From NCBI GenBank assembly GCA_963740835.1, contig CAVUFH010000003.1:744001-808000 (forward strand): a stretch of 64,000 nt of DNA. Reading direction: 5' to 3'. How positions within the stretch are numbered: the stretch's first letter is position 1; every line of letters begins with the position of its first letter. This document shows positions 1 to 9,005 of the stretch, piece after piece. Made by a program: the position numbers and the translations under genes. The notes under the pieces were generated by a model. It had not been told where the DNA came from. It was given only the letters and a program-made list of their open reading frames with translations, and made no database searches. This DNA is from CAVUFH01 sp963740835 (lineage in GTDB: Bacteria > Actinomycetota > Acidimicrobiia > IMCC26256 > PALSA-610).

Positions 1-1848
1 CTCGATGGTCGCCGGCGCGAAGTACCGCGGCGAGTTCGAAGAGCGGTTCAAGGCCGTGCTCAAGGAGATCGCCGACTCCGAAGGCGAGATCATCACGTTC
101 ATCGACGAGATCCACACGCTCGTCGGCGCGGGCGGTGCCGAAGGTGCGGTCGACGCAGGCAACATGATCAAGCCGATGCTGGCGCGTGGCGAGCTGCGGC
201 TCGTCGGCGCGACGACGCTCGACGAGTACCGCAAGTACATCGAGAAGGACGCCGCGCTCGAGCGCCGCTTCCAGCAGGTGTACGTCGGGGAGCCGTCGGT
301 CGAGGACACGATCGCGATCCTGCGCGGGTTGAAGGAGCGCTACGAGGTCCACCACGGTGTCCGCATCCAGGACGCCGCCCTCGTCGCGGCCGCAGTGCTC
401 TCGGACCGCTACATCACCGCGCGGCAACTGCCCGACAAGGCCATCGACCTGATCGACGAAGCCGCGTCCGCGGCTCCGCATCGAGATCGACTCGATGCCG
501 TTCGAGATCGACGTGGTCGAGCGCCGGATCCGGCAGCTCGAGATCGAGCGGGCCGCGCTGCAGAAGGAGACCGACGACGTCTCGAAGCAGCGGCTCGAGA
601 CGCTCGAGGCCGAGCTCCAATCGCTGCAGGAGGAGCGCGACGGGATGGTCGCGGACTGGCAGACCGAGAAGGACGCGATCAGCTCGATCCAAGAGGGCAA
701 GGAGCGGCTGGAGTTCGCCAAGCTCGAAGCCGAGCGGGCCGAGCGCGACGGCGATCTCGAGCGTGCCGCGGAGCTTCGCTACGGCCACATCCCCGTGCTC
801 GAACGCGAGGTCACCGAGCTGAGCACACGGCTCAACGACCTGCAGCACGACGGTGCGATGTTGAAGGAAGAGGTCGACGAGGAAGACGTTGCCGACATCG
901 TGGCCAAGTGGACGGGCATCCCGGTGTCGCGCCTCATGGAAGGTGAGGTATCGAAGCTGGTGCGGCTCGAGGAGCACTTGCACGAGCGCGTCATCGGCCA
1001 GGACGAGCCGGTGCGCGCGAGTCGCGAACGCGATCCGTCGTTCGCGCGCCGGGCTCTCCGACCCGCATCGCCCGATCGGTTCGTTCCTGTTCCTCGGGCC
1101 CACGGGTGTCGGCAAGACCGAGCTGGCTCGCGCGCTCGCCGAGTTCATGTTCGACGACGAGCGGGCGATGGTGCGCATCGACATGTCCGAGTACATGGAG
1201 AAGCACTCGGTGTCGAGGCTCGTCGGCGCGCCTCCGGGCTACGTCGGCTACGAGGAAGGCGGCCAGCTCACCGAAGCGGTGCGGCGGCGTCCGTACGCGG
1301 TGATCCTGCTCGACGAGATCGAGAAGGCGCACACGGACGTGTTCAACGTGCTGCTGCAGCTGATGGACGACGGCCGGCTCACCGACGGCCAGGGCCGCAC
1401 GGTCGACTTCACCAACACCGTCGTGATCATGACGTCGAACCTGGGTGCCGGGGGCACCGAGGAGCAGGTGATGGCGGCGGTGCGCGCACACTTCAAGCCC
1501 GAGTTCCTCAACCGGATCGACGAGATCGTGGTGTTCCACCGCTTGTCGCAGGAGGACATCGCGCGGATCGTCGACATCCAGGTGGAGCAGCTCGCGGCGC
1601 GACTCGCCGACCGAAACCTGCACCTCGAGCTGACACCGGCCGCGCGCGATCACGTGGCGACGGTCGGCTACGACCCCGACTTCGGTGCCCGCCCGCTCAA
1701 GCGCGTGTTGCAGCGCGAAGTCGCGGACCCGATCGCGCTCGAGGTGCTGAAGGGTGCCTACGTCGACGGCGACACGATCGTCGTCGACGCGGCCGCCGAC
1801 GGCCACCTCGTGTTCGAGTCGGCCGCCACCCCCGACTTCGTCGCGTAA
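1..1848 (+). CDS. clpB: ClpB disaggregase, 5' truncated by window edge, two frameshifts
   Basis: ClpB is a hexameric AAA+ chaperone that pulls proteins out of aggregates together with DnaK. The visible part begins inside the first ATPase domain (LVAGAKYRGEFEERF-like start, Walker B in ITFIDEIHTLVGAG). It continues through the coiled-coil middle domain (from VERRIRQLEIERA) and the second ATPase domain (Walker A GPTGVGKTE, LDEIEKAH) to a normal C-terminus. The reading frame changes twice. An extra base near 470 breaks DEAAS-RLRIEIDS, and an extra A at 1020 breaks PVRA-VANAIRRSRAG. Both flanks match the family exactly, so these are either recent mutations or sequence errors. Identity is certain; the integrity of the gene is not. 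Confidence 0.93.
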
Positions 1849-1856
1849 CCGCGGGT

Positions 1857-1901
1857 TTTGGCGACAATCGGCGACCGTCACGGTCGTGATTTGTCGCCAA
1901 A
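1857..1901. terminator. Bidirectional hairpin terminator between convergent genes
   Basis: Two 21-base arms separated by a TCA loop can pair: TTTGGCGACAA at the outer end and CGACCG at the inner end, with a few mismatches between. The hairpin lies exactly between the clpB stop and the stop of the convergent amidohydrolase gene. Runs of T/A at both outer ends suit termination in either direction. Confidence 0.6.
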
Positions 1902-1911
1902 CCTTGCGTGG

Positions 1912-3162
1912 TCAGTGTTGGAGGTCGAGCGGCACGGGGTGGCGGAACAGCTCGGACGCGTTCTGCCAGGTGATGCGGCGGGCGTCGTGCTCGTCGACGC
2001 CCTGTCCTTCGAGCTGGCGCGTGAGCATCGCCTGCGTGTCGGGCCACGACGAGTCGGCGTGCGGGTAGTCGGACTCGACGAGGATGTGGCCGACACCGAT
2101 GCGATCGCGGACGCGCATCCCCGAGTCGTCGTCGAGCGCGCAGAACCAGAAGTTGCGGCGCAGGACCTCGCTCGGCGCGAGTTCGACGTCGCGCCACGTC
2201 GGGAGGTAGCCGAGCTGGTACTTGTAGCAGTGGTCGAGCCGGTCCATGATCCCCGCGACCCAGCCGATGCCACCTTCCGACAGGCAGATCTTGATGTCGG
2301 GGAAGCGCACCGGGATCTTCGAGTACAGCCAGTCGACCGCCGAATACATGCCGTAGGCGCCGAACAGCACCGCGGGGATCTCCGGTGGCGCGTCGTCGGA
2401 GGTGGTCGGCGACGTGCCGGAGCTGCCGACGTGCAGGCACAGCACGGTCTCGGTCTCCGCGCACGCACGGAACAGCGGATCCCAGAAACCCGAATGGATC
2501 GACGCGAGCCCGAGCTTGTCGGGCGCTTCGGAGAACGTCGCGGCCTTGAAGCCGCGCGCGGCATTGCGGTGGATCTCCCGCGCCGCGATCTCGGGATCGC
2601 GGAGGTACGTGATCTGGTTCGGAACGAAGCGATTCGGGTGCGCGCCTGCCCATGCCTCCAGGTGCCAGTCGTTGTACGCGCGCATCGCCGCGAGCGCGAG
2701 TTCGTCGTCGTCCGGCCACAGTGTCAACCGTTGACCGACGAAGCCCGGGAGGAACGACGGGAAGCAGAGCGACGCGTAGACGCCGTCGATGTCCATGTCG
2801 GCGACGCGCGCTTCGACGTCCCACGCGCCGCGGCGCATCTCGTCGAAGCGGGTCGGTTCGAAGCCGAACTCGGTGTTCGGACGCCCCGCCACCGCGTTGA
2901 AGCCGACGTTGGGCAGCACCTGCCCCTGCCAGATCCAGGCCTCGCCGCCGTCGTCGGTGGGTTCGATGCGCGGCGCATCGTCACGGAACTTGTCGGGGAA
3001 GCGTCCCGCGAACGCGTCGGGAGGCTCGACGACGTGGTCGTCGACGGAGATCACGGTGTAGCGGGCGGTGCGAGGCTCGGGTTCGGGGAGAAACGTCACC
3101 TGCTCGCGGCGACCATTGCCGCCGCCGAACGCGGCCGAGCTCGCGAGGTCGTCGATCGACAT
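1912..3162 (-). CDS. Amidohydrolase family protein (amidohydrolase_2 type)
   Basis: This 416-residue protein belongs to the TIM-barrel metal-dependent amidohydrolase/decarboxylase family. The N-terminal metal motif is seen as SVDDHVVEPP near residues 39-48, and a conserved C-terminal stretch VESDYPHADSSWP is present. Members hydrolyse or decarboxylate aromatic and related carboxylates; the substrate here cannot be told. The ATG start lies 5 bases after the predicted stop of the class II aldolase upstream, so the two are probably one transcript. A much longer frame continues upstream only because the aldolase gene carries a frameshift that removes its stop. The gene itself looks intact. Confidence 0.85.
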   Translation of the reverse strand: MSIDDLASSAAFGGGNGRREQVTFLPEPEPRTARYTVISVDDHVVEPPDAFAGRFPDKFRDDAPRIEPTDDGGEAWIWQGQVLPNVGFNAVAGRPNTEFGFEPTRFDEMRRGAWDVEARVADMDIDGVYASLCFPSFLPGFVGQRLTLWPDDDELALAAMRAYNDWHLEAWAGAHPNRFVPNQITYLRDPEIAAREIHRNAARGFKAATFSEAPDKLGLASIHSGFWDPLFRACAETETVLCLHVGSSGTSPTTSDDAPPEIPAVLFGAYGMYSAVDWLYSKIPVRFPDIKICLSEGGIGWVAGIMDRLDHCYKYQLGYLPTWRDVELAPSEVLRRNFWFCALDDDSGMRVRDRIGVGHILVESDYPHADSSWPDTQAMLTRQLEGQGVDEHDARRITWQNASELFRHPVPLDLQH

Positions 3163-3167
3163 GCCGG

Positions 3168-3900
3168 TCACTCGAGCACCTCCGGTTCGCGCGCCAGCAG
3201 CTGTCGCACCGCACCTTCCCAGTACGCGCGCGGCGTGTTCTGCACGAGCGCAGGCTTCAGCGCCGAGCGCGGCAGGGGCTGTGACTTCGACCGGTACGCG
3301 TCCCGACCGCAGGATGTCGTAGGTCATCCGACACATGCGTTCGAACGTGGCGGCCTTGTAGCACGCGGCTGCGAGCGACGGCGCGGTGACGATCGCGCCA
3401 TGGTGCGCGAGCAGGACGCCGGAGGCCTTCCCGACCCGGTCGGCGAGCCACTCGCCGCCGGCCGCGCCTTCGATCGCTCCGTACTCGTCGACGAACGCGA
3501 GCTCTCCATCAAAGATCGCCGCGTTCTGGTGCACGATGCGCGGCGACTCGCCCATGCTCGCGAGCAGCGTGGCGTAGTACGGATGGTTGTGCACGATCAC
3601 CGCGGCGTCGTCGCGGGTGCGGTGCAGTTCGGTGTGCAGGAACACCGCGGGAGTGACATCCCACTCGCCCGCGACGATCGCGCCCGCGGCGTCGAGGCGG
3701 ATGATCTGCGAGGCGCGCACCTCTTCCCACCACACGCCCCACGGGTTGACCAACATGCCGCCATCGTCGGTGCTCCAGGTGACGTGACCCGAGAGGTTCT
3801 CGTGCCAACCTTCGCGCGCAAGGATTCGCAGCGCGCACGCGAGCGCTTGTTGCGGCGTCAGCTCGCGGCCGATACCCGGCCCGGGACGCGGTTCTCGCAC
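3168..3900 (-). CDS. Class II aldolase/adducin family protein, frameshifted near the 3' end
   Basis: The protein, about 243 residues, has the zinc-site pattern of class II aldolases of the fuculose-1-phosphate aldolase type: VIVHNHPYYATLL and, later, LLAHHGAIVT. Such enzymes cleave or decarboxylate small hydroxy-acid or sugar-phosphate substrates in the cytosol. The start is taken as GTG (VREPRPGPGIG). After TAPAALG the original frame runs straight into the downstream amidohydrolase. One extra base near 3258 restores a natural ending (NTPRAYWEGAVRQLLA, then stop) just before the amidohydrolase ATG. I infer a single-base insertion, biological or technical, rather than a true aldolase-amidohydrolase fusion. 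Confidence 0.75.
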
Positions 3901-3978
3901 GCCCCGCAACCTATATGGCTCCCACGCTGCGCTGCGCTCCGCTGCGTCCGCACAAGCTACTCGGGGCAGAATCGCAGG

Positions 3979-4785
3979 GTGACGGTGGTCGTGGTCGGTG
4001 CGGCGGGCGATCTCGGTGGGCGCGTCGTCCGCGCGCTCACCGCGGACGGAGTACCGGTCCGCGCGCTCGTGCGCCATCCCGAGGCGGTCGCCACCGTGGA
4101 TGCGGACGAGGTCGCGCTCGCCGACCTCTCCGATCCGACCTCGCTCCCGCCCGCGTTCCGGGATGCGGGCGCGTTGTTCCTGGTTTCGTCGCCGACGCGA
4201 GAACAGGTCACTTTGGAGACGAACGCAATCGAAGCGGCCGAAGCCGCGTGCATCGCGCGGATCGTCAAGGTCTCGAACATCCCGATCGCCGGACTCGACA
4301 GTGGGTTGCATGGCAACCACCGCGCGATCGAGCGCCGCCTGGACGCGTCGCGCATCGCGTCGACCGTGCTCCAGCCGTCGTTCTTCACGACGGTGCTCGA
4401 ACGGCAACGCGCGCTGATCGAGCGCGGTCGCGTCATACTCCCGATCGGTGCCGGACGGGTCGCGTGGGTCGACCCCGACGACATCGCCGCGGTCGCGGCA
4501 GTCGCGTTGACGCGCGACATCGGCTCGCCGGCTCGGATCACGGGACCCGAAGCGCTCGACGGCGACGAGGTTGCGGCCCGTCTCGGTGTGGCACGACTCG
4601 ATCCGCCGCTCTCCGAGTGGCGCGACTCGGTCGTCGCGGGCGGGCTCGATCCGTGGCTCGCGGATTCGACGGTCGAGCTCTACGCCGCGGTCGCGCGCGG
4701 TGCGCTGGCAAGCGTGTCGCCGGACGTCGAACGTACGACCGGCCGCGCGCCGAAGCGCGCGTTCGTGGATCAGCCCACCCAGTAG
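3979..4785 (+). CDS. NmrA-like NAD(P)-binding protein
   Basis: This 268-residue protein opens with a Rossmann fold nucleotide motif (VVVGAAGDLGGRVVRAL), then RALVRHPE and the pattern VKVSNIPIAG. That is typical of the atypical short-chain dehydrogenases called NmrA or NAD(P)H-binding proteins, such as quinone reductase QorB-like enzymes. No catalytic Tyr-x3-Lys is evident, as expected for this group. The GTG start gives VTVVVVGA. The gene is divergent from the aldolase by 78 bases, and its 3' end overlaps the convergent esterase by 16 bases. The substrate is unknown. Confidence 0.8.
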   Translation: MTVVVVGAAGDLGGRVVRALTADGVPVRALVRHPEAVATVDADEVALADLSDPTSLPPAFRDAGALFLVSSPTREQVTLETNAIEAAEAACIARIVKVSNIPIAGLDSGLHGNHRAIERRLDASRIASTVLQPSFFTTVLERQRALIERGRVILPIGAGRVAWVDPDDIAAVAAVALTRDIGSPARITGPEALDGDEVAARLGVARLDPPLSEWRDSVVAGGLDPWLADSTVELYAAVARGALASVSPDVERTTGRAPKRAFVDQPTQ

Positions 4786-6165
4786 TCCTGCTGGCGGGCG
4801 AAGAGCGGGTGCTCGGCCGCATCGCTCGACTCGCGTCCGAATACGTGGGTCGCGGGGAACGGTTTCCACCCCGGGTTCCCGTCACGCGCGAAGGCGGCCC
4901 ACGCCGTGCGCAGCTCGCGACCGAGCCGGTCGGCGTCGGCGTCGTAACCGACGAACTCGCCCCACCCGTCGACGTCGAACGTGTCGAATGTGAACGGGAT
5001 GTCGACCGCGTGGAACGCGCCGCGCTCGGGCGCTTGCCACGTGAACAGGTACGCGTACGTGTCCTCCGCGCCCGCGGACGCGCGCGCCTCGAGCACACGC
5101 CGCAACGGCAGCTGCATCTCGACGTCACTGAACAGCGCGGGCCACACAGCGGCTTCGTCGCCGAGCTCCGCGGCGTACCGGGCGACGACCCGCTCCGCGA
5201 CATCGGGCTCGACGCCTACGTAACGAGCAACACGCGACACGAGTCGCGCGTGATCGGGTGTGGTCGCGCGGGGATCGAGGAACAGGTTCATCTCTTCCGA
5301 CGTCGATCCCGCGAGCAAGCAGACATCCGCGGCGGCGCCGGGGGCGGCGAGGACGCTCGCGGGCGCGCCGAAGAGCAGCTCGTCGCCGACACACGGATGG
5401 AAGGGCATCATGCCGACCGGCTTGAGCAGCGCGGGTAGCACCGCCGCTTGCGCGGCGAGCAACGTGTCGACGTCCAGCGCGCGCAGTCCGTCGACGTCGT
5501 CGACACCGGCCGCTTCGCACAGCGTCGTCGCGACGAGCGCAGCCCGGCGTGCGTCGAGCGTGCGGTCGGTGATGCCGCTCTGGACGATCACGCCGCGGAA
5601 GAGCCCCTGAGTGGCGGGCGACGCGAGCAGGTGCACGCCCAGGCCACCGCCGGCCGACAAGCCGAACATGGTGACGCGTCCGGGATCGCCGCCGAATGCG
5701 GCGATGTTGTCCCGCACCCACTGCAGGGCGGCGATGGCGTCGTGCACCCCGAAGTTGGCGGCATCGCCACCGATCGCGGCGCGTGTCGAGGAAGCCCAAC
5801 GCGCCCAGGCGGTAGTTCGCCGAGACGACGACGACGTCCTGCTCCGCCGCGAGCCGGTCACCGGAGTGCGACGCTTGCGACGACGCGCCGAGCAGGAACG
5901 AACCGCCGTGGAACCACACGAGCACCGGGAGCGGCTCGCCATCATCCGCGCGCGCCGGAGCCCAGACATTGAGCGACAGGCAGCGCCCTTCGTCGCCCGC
6001 CCCCACCTTCATGTCGGGCACGACGTCGTCGCCGGGGAGCTGCGGCGCAGCCGGCCCGAACTCGCCGGTACGCGATAGGTCACCGTCCCACCGCACCGAG
6101 ACCGGACGCTCGAAGCGCGCGGCCGTTGCGTACGGGATCCCCAACAACGCGCGAACCTCCCCCAT
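4770..6165 (-). CDS. Type-B carboxylesterase/lipase, one frameshift
   Basis: This serine hydrolase is of the carboxylesterase type-B family, about 465 residues. It shows the N-terminal GIPYATAARFE, the CLSLNVWAP segment, the oxyanion HGGSF, and the nucleophile elbow FGLSAGGG, which carries a Leu where GESAGG is usual. The frame breaks after GALGFLDTR near 5786 and resumes as AAIGGDAANFGVHDAIAALQ. Both halves align naturally to the family, so one extra base is inferred. The ATG at MGEVRALLGIPYA matches the normal family start; upstream codons in the same frame do not look like this family. It ends convergently inside the NmrA-like gene. Confidence 0.82.
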
Positions 6166-6244
6166 CGGCCGAACGATAGGTGTCGCGCCGCTTCGACGCG
6201 TCGCTCGGAAGACCGGCGCCGACGCGTCGGCTACCATTTCCCCA

Positions 6245-6263
6245 ACGTGATCGCATTTCACGT
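6245..6263. promoter_or_regulatory. ACGTGA-N7-TCACGT palindrome upstream of purA
   Basis: A perfect 6-base inverted repeat with a 7-base spacer sits 40 bases before the purA start, in the 137-base gap between the divergent esterase and purA. Position and symmetry suit an operator for a dimeric regulator of the purine block, but no known actinobacterial purine operator is matched, so the role is inferred. Confidence 0.3.
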
Positions 6264-6302
6264 GAGCAATTTCAGCGGGGGCAAGCGTCATCGGAGCGGG
6301 CG

Positions 6303-7598
6303 ATGCCGGGCGCAGTGATCGTCGGCATGCAGTGGGGCGACGAAGGCAAGGGTCGGTTCACCGACTACCTCGCCAAGGAAGCTTCGATGTGCGTCCGCTA
6401 TCAAGGCGGCCACAACGCGGGCCACACGATCGTGGTCGACGGCGAGGTCTTCAAGCTCCAGCTCGTGCCGAGCGGCGTGCTGTATCCGTGGGTGATGCCG
6501 GTCATCGGCAACGGCGTGGTCGTGGACCCGGCCGTGCTGTTCGACGAGCTCGACATGCTGGAGTCCCGGGGGATCGACACCGGGCTCATGCGCGTATCCG
6601 GCAACGCGCACCTCATCATGCCGTACCACCAGGAGCTCGACCGCGTCACGGAGCGCTTCCTCGGCAAGAACAAGCTCGGCACGACCAAGCGCGGCATCGG
6701 GCCGGCGTATGCCGACAAGGCGTGGCGCATCGGCCTGCGCGTCCAGGACCTGCTCGACCCGAAGATCTTCCGCGAGAAGCTCGACCTCGCGCTCCGGGAG
6801 AAGAACGGCACGCTGTCGAAGGTGTACAACCGCCTGCCGTTCGACGCCAAGGAGCTCACGGAGCGCTACCTCGCGTACGTGCCGCGGCTCGCGCCCATGA
6901 TCGACGACACGGTGCATCTCGTGCACGAGGCGCTCGAAGCGCAGCAGTGGGTGCTGTTCGAAGGCGCGCAGGCGACGTTCCTCGATCTCGACCACGGGAC
7001 GTATCCGTACGTCACGTCGAGCAACCCGATTGCGGGCGGTGTCTGCACCGGGGCCGGGGTCGGGCCGCGCGCGATCGAGCGCATCCTCGGCGTCGTCAAG
7101 GCCTACACGACGCGCGTCGGCTCGGGACCGTTCCCCACCGAACTGTTCGACGGCGGGGACCCGATGGGCAACTTGCTCCTCGAGCATGGCGCCGAATGGG
7201 GCACCAACACCGGGCGCAAGCGCCGCATCGGCTGGCTCGACCTGGTGATGCTGAAGCAAGCGGTGCGCCTCAACAGCACGACGGAGATCGCGATCACGAA
7301 GCTCGACGTGCTCTCCGAGCTGTCGGAGCTGCGCGTGTGCGTCGCCTACGAGGACGAGAACGGAAAGCGGTACCAGCACGTCCCGTACCACCAGTCGGTG
7401 CTGCACAAGGTGCGGCCGATCTACGAGACGATGCCCGGTTGGGGCACCCAGATTGAGCAGATGAGCAGGCTCGACCAGCTGCCGTCGGCCGCGCGCGACT
7501 ACGTGCGGTTCATCGAGGACTTCCTGCGCGTCCCGATCACCTTCGTCGGCGTCGGGCCCGCGCGCGATCAGACCGTCGTCCTCCCGCGCGCCGCGTAG
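6303..7598 (+). CDS. purA: Adenylosuccinate synthase
   Basis: PurA joins aspartate to IMP using GTP, giving adenylosuccinate, the first committed step to AMP. The 431-residue length is normal. The P-loop region VIVGMQWGDEGKG starts at residue 5, followed by GGHNAGHTI, the GTKRGIGPAYADK loop and the C-terminal GVGPARDQTVVL. The ATG giving MPGAVIVGMQ is chosen because the family begins 3-5 residues before the P-loop; the longer upstream frame is not conserved. It opens a rightward block: the purD ATG follows the purA stop with no gap, so the two are co-transcribed. Confidence 0.97.
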   Translation: MPGAVIVGMQWGDEGKGRFTDYLAKEASMCVRYQGGHNAGHTIVVDGEVFKLQLVPSGVLYPWVMPVIGNGVVVDPAVLFDELDMLESRGIDTGLMRVSGNAHLIMPYHQELDRVTERFLGKNKLGTTKRGIGPAYADKAWRIGLRVQDLLDPKIFREKLDLALREKNGTLSKVYNRLPFDAKELTERYLAYVPRLAPMIDDTVHLVHEALEAQQWVLFEGAQATFLDLDHGTYPYVTSSNPIAGGVCTGAGVGPRAIERILGVVKAYTTRVGSGPFPTELFDGGDPMGNLLLEHGAEWGTNTGRKRRIGWLDLVMLKQAVRLNSTTEIAITKLDVLSELSELRVCVAYEDENGKRYQHVPYHQSVLHKVRPIYETMPGWGTQIEQMSRLDQLPSAARDYVRFIEDFLRVPITFVGVGPARDQTVVLPRAA

Positions 7599-8903
7599 AT
7601 GGCACGCGTCCTGCTCATCGGTGGCGGCGGCCGCGAGCACGCGCTCGCGTGGGGTCTCACGCGCTCCTCGGAGGTCGACGAGCTCGTGTGCGCACCGGGC
7701 AACGTGGGCATGGCTGCGTTGGGCGAGTGCCGTCCGGTCGACGCCGGGAACCCGAACGCGGTCGTCGCACTGGCCGACGAGATCGCACCCGAGCTGATCG
7801 TCATCGGTCCCGAGGTCCCGCTCGTCGCCGGCGTCGTCGACGCGTGCACGGTCGCGGGTCACCTTGCGTTCGGTCCGACCGCGGCCGCGGCCACGCTGGA
7901 AGGCTCGAAGGCGTGGATGAAGGACGTACTCGCGTCCGCCGAAGTGCCGACGGCGCGGTACCGCGCGTTCGGCGCCGCCGAAGAAGGTGCTGCGCTTGCG
8001 TTCCTGGAGACGCTGCCCGAGCCCTTCGTTATCAAGACGGACGGGCTCGCCGCGGGCAAGGGCGTGATCGTCACCGACTCCATGTTCGAGGCGCGCGACG
8101 CGGTGCGCTCCTACCTCTCGGGCGCTGCGTTCGGTGACGCCGGCCGCACGTGTGTGATCGAAGAAGGCCTCACCGGCCCGGAGCTGTCGGTGTTCGTGCT
8201 GTGCGACGGCGAGCGCGCGCAACCGTTCGCGGCCGCGCAGGACCACAAGCGCGCGTTCGACGGCGACCGAGGGCCGAACACCGGAGGAATGGGCGCATAC
8301 TCGCCGGTTCCGTTCGTACCGGACGACCTCATCGACACCGTGATGGAGCGAGCGATCTGGCCGACCTTGCGCGAGATGCAGCGGCGCGGCGCCGAGTACC
8401 GAGGGCTCCTCTACTGCGGGCTGATGCTCACCGCGGACGGACCGAAGGTCATCGAGTACAACGTCCGGTTCGGCGACCCGGAGTGCCAGGTGATCGTGCC
8501 TCGCCTCGAGTCGGACCTCTACATCCACTGCTTCGAGTCAGCCGTCGGCAAGCTCGAGACGCCGGTGGTGATGGGTGACGACGCGTGCGTCGCCCTGTAC
8601 CTCGCCGCCGAGGGCTACCCGCCCGAGCCGACCCGCACCGGTGACGTCATCGAGGGCCTCGACGCCGCGGCCGCGCGCCCCGGCGTCCTGCTGTTCCACG
8701 CCGGCACGCGCGCCGAGGGTCAGGCGGTCGTCACCAACGGCGGCCGGGTGGTCATGGTGTCTGCGCTCGGGCTGACGGTCGCCGCCGCACGCGACCGCGC
8801 GTACGAGGCCGCAGCCTGCATCTCGTGGCCCGGCCTCCACTACCGTCGCGACATCGCCGCCCAAGCCATCACATCCGCACCCGCCACCCGACCCATCACA
8901 TGA
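7599..8903 (+). CDS. purD: Phosphoribosylamine-glycine ligase (GAR synthetase)
   Basis: PurD is an ATP-grasp enzyme that makes glycinamide ribonucleotide, step 2 of purine synthesis. The N-terminal VLLIGGGGREHALAW, the ATP-grasp segments FVIKTDGLAAGKGV and PNTGGMGAYSP, and the C-terminal VIEYNVRFGDPE are all present. The length of 434 residues is typical. The last residues, PATRPIT, are encoded by the first unit of a 24-bp tandem repeat that runs on into the intergenic region, so the C-terminal tail is probably a recent, non-functional extension. It starts directly after the purA stop. Confidence 0.97.
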   Translation: MARVLLIGGGGREHALAWGLTRSSEVDELVCAPGNVGMAALGECRPVDAGNPNAVVALADEIAPELIVIGPEVPLVAGVVDACTVAGHLAFGPTAAAATLEGSKAWMKDVLASAEVPTARYRAFGAAEEGAALAFLETLPEPFVIKTDGLAAGKGVIVTDSMFEARDAVRSYLSGAAFGDAGRTCVIEEGLTGPELSVFVLCDGERAQPFAAAQDHKRAFDGDRGPNTGGMGAYSPVPFVPDDLIDTVMERAIWPTLREMQRRGAEYRGLLYCGLMLTADGPKVIEYNVRFGDPECQVIVPRLESDLYIHCFESAVGKLETPVVMGDDACVALYLAAEGYPPEPTRTGDVIEGLDAAAARPGVLLFHAGTRAEGQAVVTNGGRVVMVSALGLTVAAARDRAYEAAACISWPGLHYRRDIAAQAITSAPATRPIT

Positions 8904-8988
8904 CCCGCCACCCGACCCATCACATGACCCGCCACCCGACCCATCACATGACCCGCCACCCGACCCATCACATGACCGCCACCCGACC
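8880..8988 (+). repeat. 24-bp tandem repeat spanning the purD stop, four copies plus a partial
   Basis: Four exact 24-base units, each ending ACCCATCACATGA, start at 8880, 8904, 8928 and 8952, followed by a degenerate fifth. The first unit encodes the last residues and stop of PurD, and each unit repeats an ATGA start-stop overlap. Because 24 is a multiple of three, copy-number change would not alter the reading frame. Confidence 0.95.
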
Positions 8989-8998
8989 AGCTCCCTGA
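8900..8998 (+). other. Possible 32-codon repeat-encoded micro-ORF between purD and purB
   Basis: The ATG overlapping the purD stop (ATGA) opens a frame encoding the octapeptide MTRHPTHH three times, then MTATRPAP, ending at a TGA eight bases before purB. It may be a by-product of the tandem repeat. It could also keep ribosomes engaged across the gap to couple purB translation. No ribosome-binding site or known peptide supports it, so function is speculative. Confidence 0.2.
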
Positions 8999-9005
8999 TC
9001 CGGAC

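Noticed and set aside
3162..3900. A true aldolase-amidohydrolase fusion protein
   Set aside because: The joining segment has no family pattern, whereas a one-base correction gives a normal aldolase end and a separate amidohydrolase start.
1858..3978. Long plus-strand open frame opposite the amidohydrolase and aldolase
   Set aside because: It is Arg/Val-rich antisense sequence with no family pattern; the minus-strand genes have clear motifs. Only the NmrA-like part at the right end of that frame is real.
6288..8528. 746-codon minus-strand open frame over purA and purD
   Set aside because: High-GC codon bias leaves the complementary frame open; composition is Arg/His/Asp-rich with no recognisable domain, while purA and purD are certain.
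8880..8988. CRISPR array
   Set aside because: The 24-bp units are directly adjacent without spacers, and no cas genes are near.
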